Part shown: positions 37,943 to 47,900 of the stretch, piece after piece
How positions within the stretch are numbered: the stretch's first letter is position 1
How the letters are laid out: each line of letters opens with the position of its first letter
DNA from: JADKAV01 sp963732355
GTDB taxonomy: Bacteria > Actinomycetota > Actinomycetes > S36-B12 > UBA10799
Direction of reading: 5' to 3'
Assembly: GCA_963732355.1 (NCBI GenBank)
Contig: CAVSZD010000006.1
Location: 62,001-126,000 of the forward strand
DNA length: 64,000 nucleotides
Translations under genes and position numbers: made by a program
The notes under the pieces: model-generated
Told to the model about the DNA's origin: nothing
The model's input: only the letters and a program-made list of their open reading frames with translations
The model's database searches: none

Positions 37943-39743
37943 TCACTGCCACCAACGGCGCTGCGGCATGTCGGTGTCGGTGTAACCGCCCGGCGTCTCC
38001 TCGTCAGGGGCCAAGCGGTCCTCGCCATCCTCGTCCTCGTCGAACTGAGGGTGGGACTTCCCCTCGATCCCCAAGTCCTTGCGCGCCGCCCGCACGCCGG
38101 CGGAGATGCTGTGCCACATCCGGCCTTCACCGAGGGCCTCCATGAAGCCGGACTTGGCCAGCACCTGGCGGGCAAGGTAGAACACGCGCACAAGGTAGAG
38201 CTCGATGCCCTGCTCATCGAGCCGGGAACGGATGAGTTCCAGCGCGTCCACGCTGGTGGTGTCCAACTGGCTGGTGGCTTCGAGGTCGATGAGGACCGCC
38301 GTGACCCCTTCGGTCTTCGCGACCTCCCCGAGCACGCCGTCGGCGATCTGTGATGAGTTGGCCCAGAACAGGGGTGCGTCCAGGCGGATCACCAGCACGC
38401 CGTCGTAGGTCTTGCGTTCGGGGTGGTTGCGGATGCTTCCCCACGCGGCCTTCTCGTCGGGCACCTTGCCCATGACCTCCATGTCGATGCGGCTGGAGCG
38501 ATACACCAGGCCCAGCACGGCCAGAGCGATAGCGGCGAGCAGGCCGTAGAGCGGACCAAGCAGCAGCACCCCCACCAGAGCCGCGATGCTCGAGGTGAAG
38601 TCGTTGCGGCGAACCTGCTTGTAGCGACGGATCGCCGCCACATCCATCAATCCCCACACCGCCTGGATGACGATCGCCGACAAGACGGTCTTCGGCAATG
38701 GCGAGAGGGTGCCTGCCAGCGCCACGATCGCGATGAACACGATCAAGGCCGCAGAGACCCCGGTGATCTGGGTCTTCGAACCTGCGCGCTCAGCGGCTGC
38801 GGTCTTCGACAGGGAACCGGCCACCCCCATCCCGCCGGAGAACCCGGACCCGAGGTTCGAGGCACCCATGGCCAGCAGTTCCTGATCGGTGTCGACCGAG
38901 TAGCCACCTTTGGCTGCGAGCAGGCGAGCCGCTGACAGCCCTTCGGCCAAACCGACCATGGCCAGGGCGATACCCCCTGTGATGATCGGGCCGAGGTCGC
39001 TCAGGGCGACGTCCGGCAGCCCAAAGGGTGGGAAGCCAGTCGGAACCGCACCAACGGTCGTGACGCCGCGTTCGGATAGGTCCATCGCCCCGGACAGCAG
39101 GATCGAACCAATCAGCACGAGAAGGCCCCACGGGATGCGCGGTACGAACTTGGCGCCCAGGAACAGGATCGCAAGCGACGTCAGACCGATCACCGCGGTC
39201 AGCGGATTGATGTCCCCGAGACTGGTGAAGATCGACCATGCGCGGGTGAGGACATCGCCCTTGACCGGGGGCATCCCCAGCAGGCTCGGGAATCTCACCG
39301 AGCACGATCAGCAGGACGAGGCCGAACACAAAACCTGTCACGATCGGCCGGGACATGAACTCGGCCGCCCAGCCCAACTTCAGCAATCCCCCGACGATCA
39401 GCACGGCGCCGGTGGCGAATGCCAGTCCTGCGGTGAGTCCCACCGCCCGTGCTGGATCACCTTGGGCGATGTCCGCGACCAGCGATCCGGACAGAACCGA
39501 CACCGTGGACACCGGACCCACTACCAACCGTGGCGATGGACCGAAGATCGCGTAGGCGATCAGGGCCAACGGGATGGAGTACAGACCCACAAGGATCGGC
39601 ACCCCCGCGATCCCCGCGTAACCCAGGGACTGCGGCATCGCCAGTGCCGCAACGACCACACCGGCGACGAGGTCCGGGCCGAGGTAGCGGATCCGGTAGG
39701 ACTTGATCCACTCCCCTACCGGAAATCGCATGGCCCAAATCAT
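37943..39743 (-). pseudogene. SulP-family anion permease with STAS domain, split by one frameshift
   Basis: Together the two frames make a normal SulP protein of about 600 residues. The first (39743 down to about 39290) has LGPDLVAGVVVAALAMPQSLGYAGIAGV and spans to FVFGLVLLIVLGEIP. The second continues SLLGMPPVKGDV, further spans, GSGFSGGMGVAGSLSKTAAAERAGSKTQ and a C-terminal STAS domain (YDGVLVIRLDAPLFW, VLIDLEATSQLDTTSVDAL). The break is one extra base in the GGG run at 39288-39290; removal of one G restores the frame exactly at a conserved point. It may be a sequence error rather than a true loss. Such permeases carry sulfate, bicarbonate or other anions. Confidence 0.88.
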
Positions 39744-39829
39744 CCTCGATTCACCTAACGTTTACCTGTTGGCCCCCGGCAAATCGGGCGAACCGGTACG
39801 CGCAGTCACTCAGCGAACGAACTATGGAT

Positions 39830-42800
39830 CTACTCGTTGCCCCAGGCCTGCCCTGGCGGGCTCAGCGGGGTATTGGGCCGCAGACTGTATGCCGCGGTGA
39901 ACCAGAAGTAGTGATACGTCGGGTCGTCGAGCTTCATGAACACGTTGTACGGGTATCCGTTGGTCTGGTACGAGTAGTCCTTCCACCCGATCTGGGTCTG
40001 GGCCGACTTGGCCTCGAACGTGAAGTTGTGCGACCACGGATCAGTGCGCTCGTGCCAGATGCGCGGGTTCGACGTCGAGGGATTCTCAAAGGTCAGTTCG
40101 TCCTGACCCCACGTGCCGCGGGCTGGATCGTGGAACAGCACGCCGATACGCACAGTGTTCACCACGTAAGGGTCGCTGCTGTAGCCGTCAGAGTAGGCGC
40201 CAGGCTCGACGATCTTCCAGTCATGCTTTGCATCCCTGTCGTAGTATCCGGCAACCCACATGCGCCGGCCCGTGTCGTTGTAGATCCGGGCCTTCACATC
40301 GCGCGTCAGGCCGTGGCCCAGACCCGGCGAGGGCTTCGGCTTCTGGTAACGATCACGGGTGGCAGAGGCGTTCTTGTCCCACACGCAGGCGTACTTGGAA
40401 CCCGGCACGAAGGAGTCCCAGGACCGCTCGATGAACGCTTCCGGATCGGCCTTGAGCTGCTCCTTGCCTAGGCCGAACAGGGGCTCAAGCGCCCCGGCAC
40501 TCGGATAACTCAGTTCGTTGAACAACTGCATGTCGTTCTTGGTGGCGCCAAGCGCCAGCACGTTGTACAGACCGTCACCATTGTGGGAGGCGTACAGGCG
40601 CACCGGGCTCGACACCCGCGGCGCCGCGTCCTTCCAGGGCTTGGAACCGTCGAAGATCTGCTTCAGGTCGACCGCGCAGATCGCCGTGTTCGCCTGCTTG
40701 CGCGGGCTGGCGTCGAGTTCGTAGACCTTGTACTTGGCAGGCAGCAGGGACTGGTAGAACATCACTGACATTGACTTCTTGAACTGCTCGGCACTCTCCT
40801 TGAGTCCTTCGGGGGTCAGGGTCCACTCGTCGGCGTCCCCGCACTCCTTGGATGTGCCGGCGCACTGACCCACCCGCTTGAGTTTCGCGTAGTCGGAGAC
40901 CACCATGCGAGGGAAGTCCGTGCCCACCGTGGTGCTGACCTCGTCGAGTCGGTCGGCGGTCTTCTCGCCTAGCTCGGACACCGCAGCGCTGAACTCTCCC
41001 TCGACCTCACCGCCGGCGACCTCGGCGATCTCTGCGGCCAGGTCGAACGTGGCCATGGTCAGGCTCACCGCCTTGCCGATGCCCGGGAACTCCCCGACCA
41101 ACTCGGCGGCCGCTCTCGTAATGGTCATCACGTCCGCGGTCACCTTGCGTGACTTGGGCACGTCGATGGAGTTGTTGATGCTGTCGGCGACCGCGGTCAT
41201 CTTCGCCCAGGTCTGCAGACCTGCCTTCTCGTACGGCTTGGCCAGCGCGTCGTAGTACTCGTATGTCTCCTTGACCCACTTGATCTCTTGCACGAGCTGC
41301 GCCTGGGCCTTGTCGAACGTGGCCTGCGGATAGCCGGACGCCGGTTGGAAAGTCGCCGCTCGCACGTCTTCGAGCCGGTTGTTCCAGTAAGCCGCACGGT
41401 AGGTCTGGGTCCAATACTGCGCCCGCGGCTGGCGGCCGAGGTTGGCTTCTTGCCCAATGTCGGCGATCGCATTGCTGAAGGCCACGTCGTCGTCACCCGG
41501 CCAGGCACCGGGCATGTCGTAGACCACGCTGACCGGCGGGATCTCCGGATCGGTGTCGCCATCCAGCGTGATAGTGGGTTCGTAACGCCACAGGTTGTCG
41601 CGGCTGAGGATGCCGGCGATCCCGGCGTCATTCTGGCCCTCTTGCAGCCCGCGCGGCGCCTTCCTGGGCTGCGCATCACCCTGCAGGCACTTCCGCTTCG
41701 CCTTCTTACACTTCTTAGCCCCACCCAAGGCAGGAGGCTTGGTCAGTTGTGTGCTCTCCACGCCCGGACCGTCACCGTGACCCACCAGCGAGTAGGACTG
41801 CCCGCGCGCGGTCTTCTTGTCCAGCGGGCCGTACGCGCCGTTGCGGGTCGCGCCGAGCCACTGCAACGCATCCACCAGATCGTCAACGGCCAGGCTGGTC
41901 TGGTAATCGAAGTCCTTTGGCATCGGCTGCCCTACGGACGCGACGAAGCCGAGCCGGTCGGTGCTCGCGATATCGCGAATGGTCTTGGTCATACGGATGA
42001 CCTCACTGCGCCCCTTCTTGGGGTCGGCGGTGGCGAAGAAGTCGTCCTGGACGCCCAATCGGGCCGGTGAACCGGCGCCGCGGTCGAGCCAGGCCACGTG
42101 GTACCCGCCGCCGTCTATAGCTTGGGCGACGCGCTTGCCGTTTATGCGCATGACATGGGTGTTCTCGTCGGAGGCCCGGGCGTCGGTCACGAACTGAACC
42201 CGGTCGTCCGGCATGACGTCGTACTTACCGGAACTGTTGCGCGCGAGCAGGGTCCGGATGGCGGCTTCATCGGCAGTGCCTACGTTGCCGGTCTGCTGGT
42301 GCGCCTCGCCGGGCTTGGCTCCCGGCACTCCGACTGCGGAGAACGTACCCGGGAACAACTGCGTGGAGGCGTCCCACCACCACACCGGCTGAACGCCGAT
42401 GGGCTTGAGCGCCTTGATGACCCCGTAGGGCGCCTGGTCGTTGCCGAACTGCCCGTGGTTCGTGGCGATGACGAGGTGGTTCTCATCAAGCTTGTTGTTG
42501 ATGAAGTCCTGCTGCACGGCGGCGATGCATGGAGCGGCGGCCTGCTCCCCGACGTCGTACCGGGTCTTTCCAACTACCTGCGGGCACGTGTAGTTCTTGG
42601 CGTACACCGGGCTGAGGTCTGAGCGGTTGAGCACCACCACCTGCAGCCACGTCGGGATGTCCACCTGGAAGAACTGTCCCTGGAACGTGGAGTCCGGGAT
42701 GTTGGCATTCGGGTCATCGATGCGGATACCGGGCAGTCCGAACAACTCGCCGTCGGAGTCGAGGTAGACCTGCGGCGAGGGGCTGGATTTGAGGTCGCCG

Positions 42801-42916
42801 GCTTTGACCGTGACGACACTGGAAGTCACTGACACGCTGGCAGTGGCGGCCGGGGCTGTAAGTCCCGAAACCAGTAAGCAGCCAGCGACAGCAGCAGTAA
42901 TCACTTGGTGGCCCAT
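39830..42916 (-). CDS. Large secreted protein of unknown function (1028 aa)
   Basis: A Sec signal peptide (GHQVITAAVAGCLLVSGLTAPAATA) is followed by a beta-rich N-terminal part (to about residue 400) with QVVVLNRSDLSPVYAKNYTC and DENHLVIATNHGQFGND, reminiscent of ILEI/FAM3-type folds. A central helical region includes AAELVGEFPGIGKAVSLTMATFDLAAEIAEVAGGE, a small amphipathic hairpin like pore-forming or phage-tape segments, and the C-terminal 170 residues (ARIYNDTGRRMWVAGYYDRDAKHDWKIVEPGAYSDG) resemble sialic-acid/aegerolysin-like beta sandwiches. I cannot assign a family with confidence. TAGACT (42924-42929) lies seven bases before the ATG: leaderless. No sorting signal is seen. Confidence 0.65.
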   Translation of the reverse strand: MGHQVITAAVAGCLLVSGLTAPAATASVSVTSSVVTVKAGDLKSSPSPQVYLDSDGELFGLPGIRIDDPNANIPDSTFQGQFFQVDIPTWLQVVVLNRSDLSPVYAKNYTCPQVVGKTRYDVGEQAAAPCIAAVQQDFINNKLDENHLVIATNHGQFGNDQAPYGVIKALKPIGVQPVWWWDASTQLFPGTFSAVGVPGAKPGEAHQQTGNVGTADEAAIRTLLARNSSGKYDVMPDDRVQFVTDARASDENTHVMRINGKRVAQAIDGGGYHVAWLDRGAGSPARLGVQDDFFATADPKKGRSEVIRMTKTIRDIASTDRLGFVASVGQPMPKDFDYQTSLAVDDLVDALQWLGATRNGAYGPLDKKTARGQSYSLVGHGDGPGVESTQLTKPPALGGAKKCKKAKRKCLQGDAQPRKAPRGLQEGQNDAGIAGILSRDNLWRYEPTITLDGDTDPEIPPVSVVYDMPGAWPGDDDVAFSNAIADIGQEANLGRQPRAQYWTQTYRAAYWNNRLEDVRAATFQPASGYPQATFDKAQAQLVQEIKWVKETYEYYDALAKPYEKAGLQTWAKMTAVADSINNSIDVPKSRKVTADVMTITRAAAELVGEFPGIGKAVSLTMATFDLAAEIAEVAGGEVEGEFSAAVSELGEKTADRLDEVSTTVGTDFPRMVVSDYAKLKRVGQCAGTSKECGDADEWTLTPEGLKESAEQFKKSMSVMFYQSLLPAKYKVYELDASPRKQANTAICAVDLKQIFDGSKPWKDAAPRVSSPVRLYASHNGDGLYNVLALGATKNDMQLFNELSYPSAGALEPLFGLGKEQLKADPEAFIERSWDSFVPGSKYACVWDKNASATRDRYQKPKPSPGLGHGLTRDVKARIYNDTGRRMWVAGYYDRDAKHDWKIVEPGAYSDGYSSDPYVVNTVRIGVLFHDPARGTWGQDELTFENPSTSNPRIWHERTDPWSHNFTFEAKSAQTQIGWKDYSYQTNGYPYNVFMKLDDPTYHYFWFTAAYSLRPNTPLSPPGQAWGNE

Positions 42917-43008
42917 GGCGGGGAGTCTAGGTCAATGCCGAGACAGAGAGAACAGCCCCGATCGGAACCTGTGCGAGCGTATGACCCGCGCGCCACGCGG
43001 TGATCCGG

Positions 43009-43037
43009 TTCCCCCGCCGCCGGTGGTGGCGGGGGAA
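43009..43037. terminator. GC hairpin directly after the DUF222 gene
   Basis: TTCCCCCGCC and GGCGGGGGAA pair perfectly around a nine-base loop. The hairpin touches the stop codon of the minus-strand HNH gene. There is no T tract, so it is a probable but unproven terminator. Confidence 0.5.
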
Positions 43038-44252
43038 TCATCGTCGGCGGCCGGGAGGCTTGGTGGGGGTGATGGTGGGAAGCCCTGCGGTCATGGTGAT
43101 GCTGTAGCGGCCATGGTGAAGGTCGGCGTGACATCTCGGGCAAAGCAGGCACAAGTTGTCCAGGTCGGTCAAACCGCCAGCAGCCCAGCCGATGATGTGA
43201 TGGGCGTGGCAGAACCGCGGTGGGCGTCCACAGCCGATACAGCCACGGTCGCGGGCGGTCAGCGCCGCCCATTGGGCTGCGGAGGCCCGGCGGCGGCTAC
43301 GCCCAAGGGCCAGCGGCACGAATGTGCCCGAGCGGCGAGTGCCGAGGATGATGCTGACCACAGCAGCGCAGGCTAGAAGGTCGTACTGCGCGCGGGTCAG
43401 GAGGGTGCCGTCCTCCAGTGTTGCGCCGTCGGGGAGCCGGTCGACATCGACCAAGACGCTCACCGCCGATACGCCCAGGGGCCGAGTGTTGGCCGCCGCC
43501 GCATCGGCCAGGGTGTCCAGTGCATCAGCGCGGCGTTGCGCTGGTGTCGTGTTGTCCAGAGTGTCGGCCGGGGCGGTGAAGGACGCGATCAGGTCGGCAA
43601 GCTTGCTGCCAGTGGTGTCGTCGAGCAGTCCACTTATCCGCCACATCCCGCTGGGCCGGGCCGAGAGGTACAGTCCGCGGCGGGCTCGCTGCGCGGCAGC
43701 ATCCAGGTCCGGTTTGCCCGGGGCGATCTGGTCGGTGATCACCTCGAGCACCCGACGCACCTCGACCGGGTCGGTGGCGGACGCGCACGCCACTACAGCC
43801 GACTCCAAGGCGGCGAAACCGGGCAGCGTGGCGCCTGCCCGGGTGATCACCGTGACATGGGTGGAGCTGATCGACCCGGACCGGTAGGCGGCCTCTACGT
43901 GCGGATGGTGGCGCAATGCCCGGGCAGCGGCCACCACGGCCGACCCGGCGGCCGGGGTGCAACCGGTGGCGGCTGCCACCAAGGTGCCAGTGGTCCCGGC
44001 GCGCAGCACCTGCGAGGCCTTGGCCGTGTCCGCGGCGCCGGCCAGTTCGGTCAGGTAGGCATCCAGTTGGTTGCGCAGTCGGGCCGTGACCGTCAGCGAC
44101 CCGGCCAACTCGTCGATGCTCAGGGACGACGGGGCGTCAAGCCCGGCGATCGCGGTGGCCACCAGATCCAAGTGCCGGGGATGCTCGCGCGGCAGCCGGG
44201 AACGGATCCGCTCCCGCCGCGAGGCTGCGGCTGACACCTGGAAGAACCCCAC
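43038..44252 (-). CDS. DUF222/13E12-repeat HNH endonuclease family protein
   Basis: The 404-aa protein has the long helical DUF222 (13E12 repeat) region, with RLRNQLDAYLTELAGAADTAKASQVLRAGTTG and the ARRGLYLSARPSGMWRISGLLDDTTGSKLADLIAS block, and a C-terminal HNH nuclease motif with zinc cysteines: GCIGCGRPPRFCHAHHIIGWAAGGLTDLDNLCLLCPRCHADLHHG. Such genes are multicopy in mycobacteria and relatives and their role is unknown; they are not proven homing endonucleases. The GTG at 44252 is used because a GGGAAGGGGG site precedes it by six bases; the frame is open further upstream to 44339 with no better start. Confidence 0.85.
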   Translation of the reverse strand: MGFFQVSAAASRRERIRSRLPREHPRHLDLVATAIAGLDAPSSLSIDELAGSLTVTARLRNQLDAYLTELAGAADTAKASQVLRAGTTGTLVAAATGCTPAAGSAVVAAARALRHHPHVEAAYRSGSISSTHVTVITRAGATLPGFAALESAVVACASATDPVEVRRVLEVITDQIAPGKPDLDAAAQRARRGLYLSARPSGMWRISGLLDDTTGSKLADLIASFTAPADTLDNTTPAQRRADALDTLADAAAANTRPLGVSAVSVLVDVDRLPDGATLEDGTLLTRAQYDLLACAAVVSIILGTRRSGTFVPLALGRSRRRASAAQWAALTARDRGCIGCGRPPRFCHAHHIIGWAAGGLTDLDNLCLLCPRCHADLHHGRYSITMTAGLPTITPTKPPGRRR

Positions 44253-44361
44253 CGAAATCCCCCTTCCCCGCTTGACCAACACCTCAAGAATAGAACACAC
44301 GTATGACAAGAATCCGGACGCGAAAACATCTGTGGACAACCACCGCGCTAGGGTTCACCCG

Positions 44362-44916
44362 ATGAACGACGCACCCCGACCCGCTCCCAACCGGCGCCTG
44401 GCCGGGGTGGCGGCGATCGCGTTCAGCTCGATCGCCTGGTGGCCGGCCTTCACCCTGGGCGCGTGGGGCACGGTGTTCTTCCCCCAGGTCCTCAGCCTCT
44501 GGGCTGTGACAACCGCCGCCTTCATGCTGGTGGCCTTGTCCCGCGACATCCGTCTGCGGGTCGGGTGGTGGGGGCTGGCCCTGCTGCTGCCGACGCTATG
44601 GCTGGCACTGGCGATCGAGTTCGCGCCCGGATCGCGACCCGAACTCGCCTGGTTCGGAACGCTGGTCACCTTGATCGGCGCTCCGGTCATGCTGTGGATC
44701 CTGGTGCGCTTTGCGTCGCCGGACCTCGTCGAGGATGCCGAGCCCCGCGACCGGCTCGTGGTGGTTACAGCCGTGGCGGTGGTGGTTCTCGGCGCTTTCG
44801 GCATCGGCACGATCCAAGAGCGCATCTTCACGTGCGAGGACTTCTCGATCAGCGGCAACTCCCAGCCGCCAGGATGCACGCCTGGACCGCCCAGCCTGGA
44901 CATAGCGGACAGGTAA
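44362..44916 (+). CDS. Small integral membrane protein
   Basis: The 184-aa protein has about five hydrophobic spans (for example LAGVAAIAFSSIAWWPAFTLGAWGTVFF and VVTAVAVVVLGAFGIGTI) and a C-terminal external tail with two cysteines (IFTCEDFSISGNSQPPGCTP). No family is recognised. TAGGGT (44349-44354) lies seven bases before the ATG, so the gene is probably leaderless. It is divergent from the HNH gene and 62 bp before the DUF11 gene. Confidence 0.65.
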   Translation: MNDAPRPAPNRRLAGVAAIAFSSIAWWPAFTLGAWGTVFFPQVLSLWAVTTAAFMLVALSRDIRLRVGWWGLALLLPTLWLALAIEFAPGSRPELAWFGTLVTLIGAPVMLWILVRFASPDLVEDAEPRDRLVVVTAVAVVVLGAFGIGTIQERIFTCEDFSISGNSQPPGCTPGPPSLDIADR

Positions 44917-44978
44917 CGCGCGAAGCCTCTTGATCTGTCCATAGACTGCGCGGGCACCACGCTGAATCAAGGGGACCC

Positions 44979-47900
44979 ATGTCTATTCGACGTATCTTCG
45001 CCGCGCTCATCGCATCCTCCCTGGCTGCCAGCAGCCTCGGACTCGCGGTCGCCACGCCCGCGGCGGCAGTAGCCAGCATCAACTTGGACAAGAAGGCCCC
45101 TGCGTCGGTGCTGCTGGGTGACCCGATTCCGTACACGCTCACGGCGACCAATCCCGACCGGCTCCGACGCCTCTCTACAACGTGGGCTTCTCCGACGTGC
45201 TCCCGGCAGGCTTCGAGTACGTCGGTCCGACATCACCCTGCGTCGGCCGGCGAGCCCACAGCCAGCACCCACTAGCTGGCGGCCGGACCCTGCTGGTCTG
45301 GAACAACGTGACGGACCTGCAGGCCAACTCGTCTTTACGTCTGTGAATTTCAAAGCGAAACCCAAGGCACCGATACCGACCACTATCGTCCCTGTCGACA
45401 GGAACACCGCCTACGTGGCGGGCCGATCAACGAACGCAAGGTGCCGAAGTTCAACGCAACGGCACGCCGATCACGGACCCCGAGGTCGTCTCCAGCAAGC
45501 GACACCACCAACACGACGCGGACCCCTTCGTCGTCGAGAAGAAGAACACCAACAGCCCCGAGGGCGAGTTGCTGCGCGGGGTGCCACGACCAGCGATCTA
45601 TCTACACGCTCACGATCCGAAACAACAAGGCGAGGCGACGAACGACGTCACGCTCACCGACTACCTGCCGGCGAGCTTGGAGTTCCTCGGTTGCGGTGAC
45701 CAGGACAACTCCTCCGGGCCCGAGTACCCGGGGTCGGGTTCGCTGGACATGGGCGACAACCCGACTCCGTGCCCGGATCCGGTCAGCGTAGAGACCGTGG
45801 ACAGCCCCCAGGACGTGCCCGGGCTCGGAGACCTCACGGGTGTCTACACGGCCGTGACGTGGAACGTCGGCAACCTTGCTGCTGGCGCCGTTAAGGAGAT
45901 CAAGTACGTCGCGGGTATCCCGCTGTTCAAGAACACCACCAACTGGCCGGGCGGGGCGGCACCCGACTCGATCTGCGCACAGGTCGTTGATGAATGGGTC
46001 TGCCCGCAGAGTTCCAACCTGGACAACAACACGAACACCCCGAGCGGCTCTACCCGGGAAAGCATCCCGGAGCAGTCGATCACCAACGAAGTCTCGGCCA
46101 CCGGTATCTTCCAAGGGACAGCCCCCACGCCACCCCCCGGTAAACCGAACGGCTACGCCGAGGTCACAGAGAAGCACACCGTGACCATCGAGGACTTGCG
46201 GATGCAGAAGTCCGTCGTCCCGAGGATTTCATCCCCGGAGGAATCGCCACATTCACCATGAACATCGAGGCCAGCGAGTACATGGACGCCTCGAACACCG
46301 TCGTCACCGACACACTGCCCAATGGATACTGCCCACTGGGTGCTACCGGCACCACGTACTGGAGCGCCGAATCCACCTGTACCGCCTCGGACAGTGACCC
46401 GAAGCCGAATCCGGGCTACGCCAACGTCACCTGGGACGATGCCTCCAAGACCTACAACGTGGTCTTCCAGCCTGTGGCCAGCATCACGGCCAACGGGTCC
46501 GCCACCGTGACGCTGCCGGCGCGCATGCTCCCGAATTACCGCAACGGCGACGCGCTGGGTGCTCGCACCGTGGCCGGCGACAACTTCGTGAACAAGGTGG
46601 AGTTGACCGGGACCACCACCCCCATCACGGGAGTCGACGGGGGGCCGGAGACGGTCGGGGACACCTCGCAAGCGGAACAAGGCACCCCCCTGCCCAAGAT
46701 CAGCAAGGAGATAAAGACGCGGGCCGCACCGCCTGCATTCCCCGGCGGCATGAAGTGCGACCCGGGGACGCCGCCCTCCTATGTATCCGACCCGGACCCG
46801 CTGCCCGACTTCCGCAAGGGCGACGTCATCTGCTTCAAGCTGCGAGTGGACTTCCCGAAGACCATCGACACGAAGAACGCGGTGGTCACCGACTTCCCGC
46901 CGGTCGGCACCGAATTCGTCGTGGACAACCAGCCGGACACGGGCAACAACAAGTTCGCCCTCACCACCGGGCCCGACGGGAACAACGTCCCCGTTGCGGC
47001 CGACCTGAGCGCGACGAAGTTCGTGCTCACCCTCGGAACGGGCGGGTTCGTCGCCCAAGGACGGCGTGTTCGAGGCCACCTTCGCGGTCCGGGTGCTGTC
47101 ACCCGGCACCGGGACCAAGCCCGAGATCACGGGCAACCTGATGAAGATGCGCTACGGAGAATACCGCCGGTGTCGCGCAGTCCTACCGGGACCAGGCCGA
47201 GTACGGTCTGGTCCCGCCGCCCAACCTGTTCATCGACAAGGGCGTCATCGCGACGGACAAGCCGAACGTGACATACCCCCCGCAGGGCGGCCGACTGCAG
47301 GACAACAAACCAATCGAACAAAGCGGAACTGCGACCTTCCAGATCGATGTCCGCAACCGTCCGCAGACACCGGGGGCGGACTACTCCGTACGAGGCGTGC
47401 AGGTGTGGGACCGGCTGCCCTCACAGTTGACCTGCTCCTCCGTGAATCTTGCCAACCTTGAGTACACCAAGCCCGGGACGAGCACGCGGTCGGCGCTGCC
47501 GGGCGGCATCGCCACGTGTGACGACACGGGCACCGGCAGCATCGTGAAGTGGGCCTTCCCGTCCACTGACGACTACTCCATCGACGTCGGCCAGACGCTG
47601 TCCTTGATCTACTACGATGAAGGTCCCGGACGAGGCCGCGGCGGGAACGAATTACGTCAACACCGCCGGCGTGCGGCAGTACGAGGCGTTCACGGATATC
47701 CCCGGTATCACCGCCCCGTACATCCCAAAGAACAACATCGACCCGACCCAGGATCCGAAGGCGGACTCCCCTGCCTTGAACGATCCGTCCAACGTGTTCA
47801 TCAAGGATGTGTCGGTCGCCAAGACGGCTGAGACGTCCGTTGACGAGCCCGGCAATGACGTTCCGAACCAGGCGACTATCGGCGAGACAATCACCTACAC

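Noticed and set aside
39288..39290. Programmed ribosomal frameshifting in the SulP gene
   Set aside because: No slippery heptamer followed by a pseudoknot is evident, SulP proteins are not known to use recoding, and an extra G in a G run is a simpler explanation.
43038..44252. The HNH gene as evidence for a homing endonuclease or mobile element insertion
   Set aside because: DUF222/13E12 proteins are ordinary multicopy chromosomal genes in actinobacteria; no intron, intein boundary, repeats or target duplication was seen around it.
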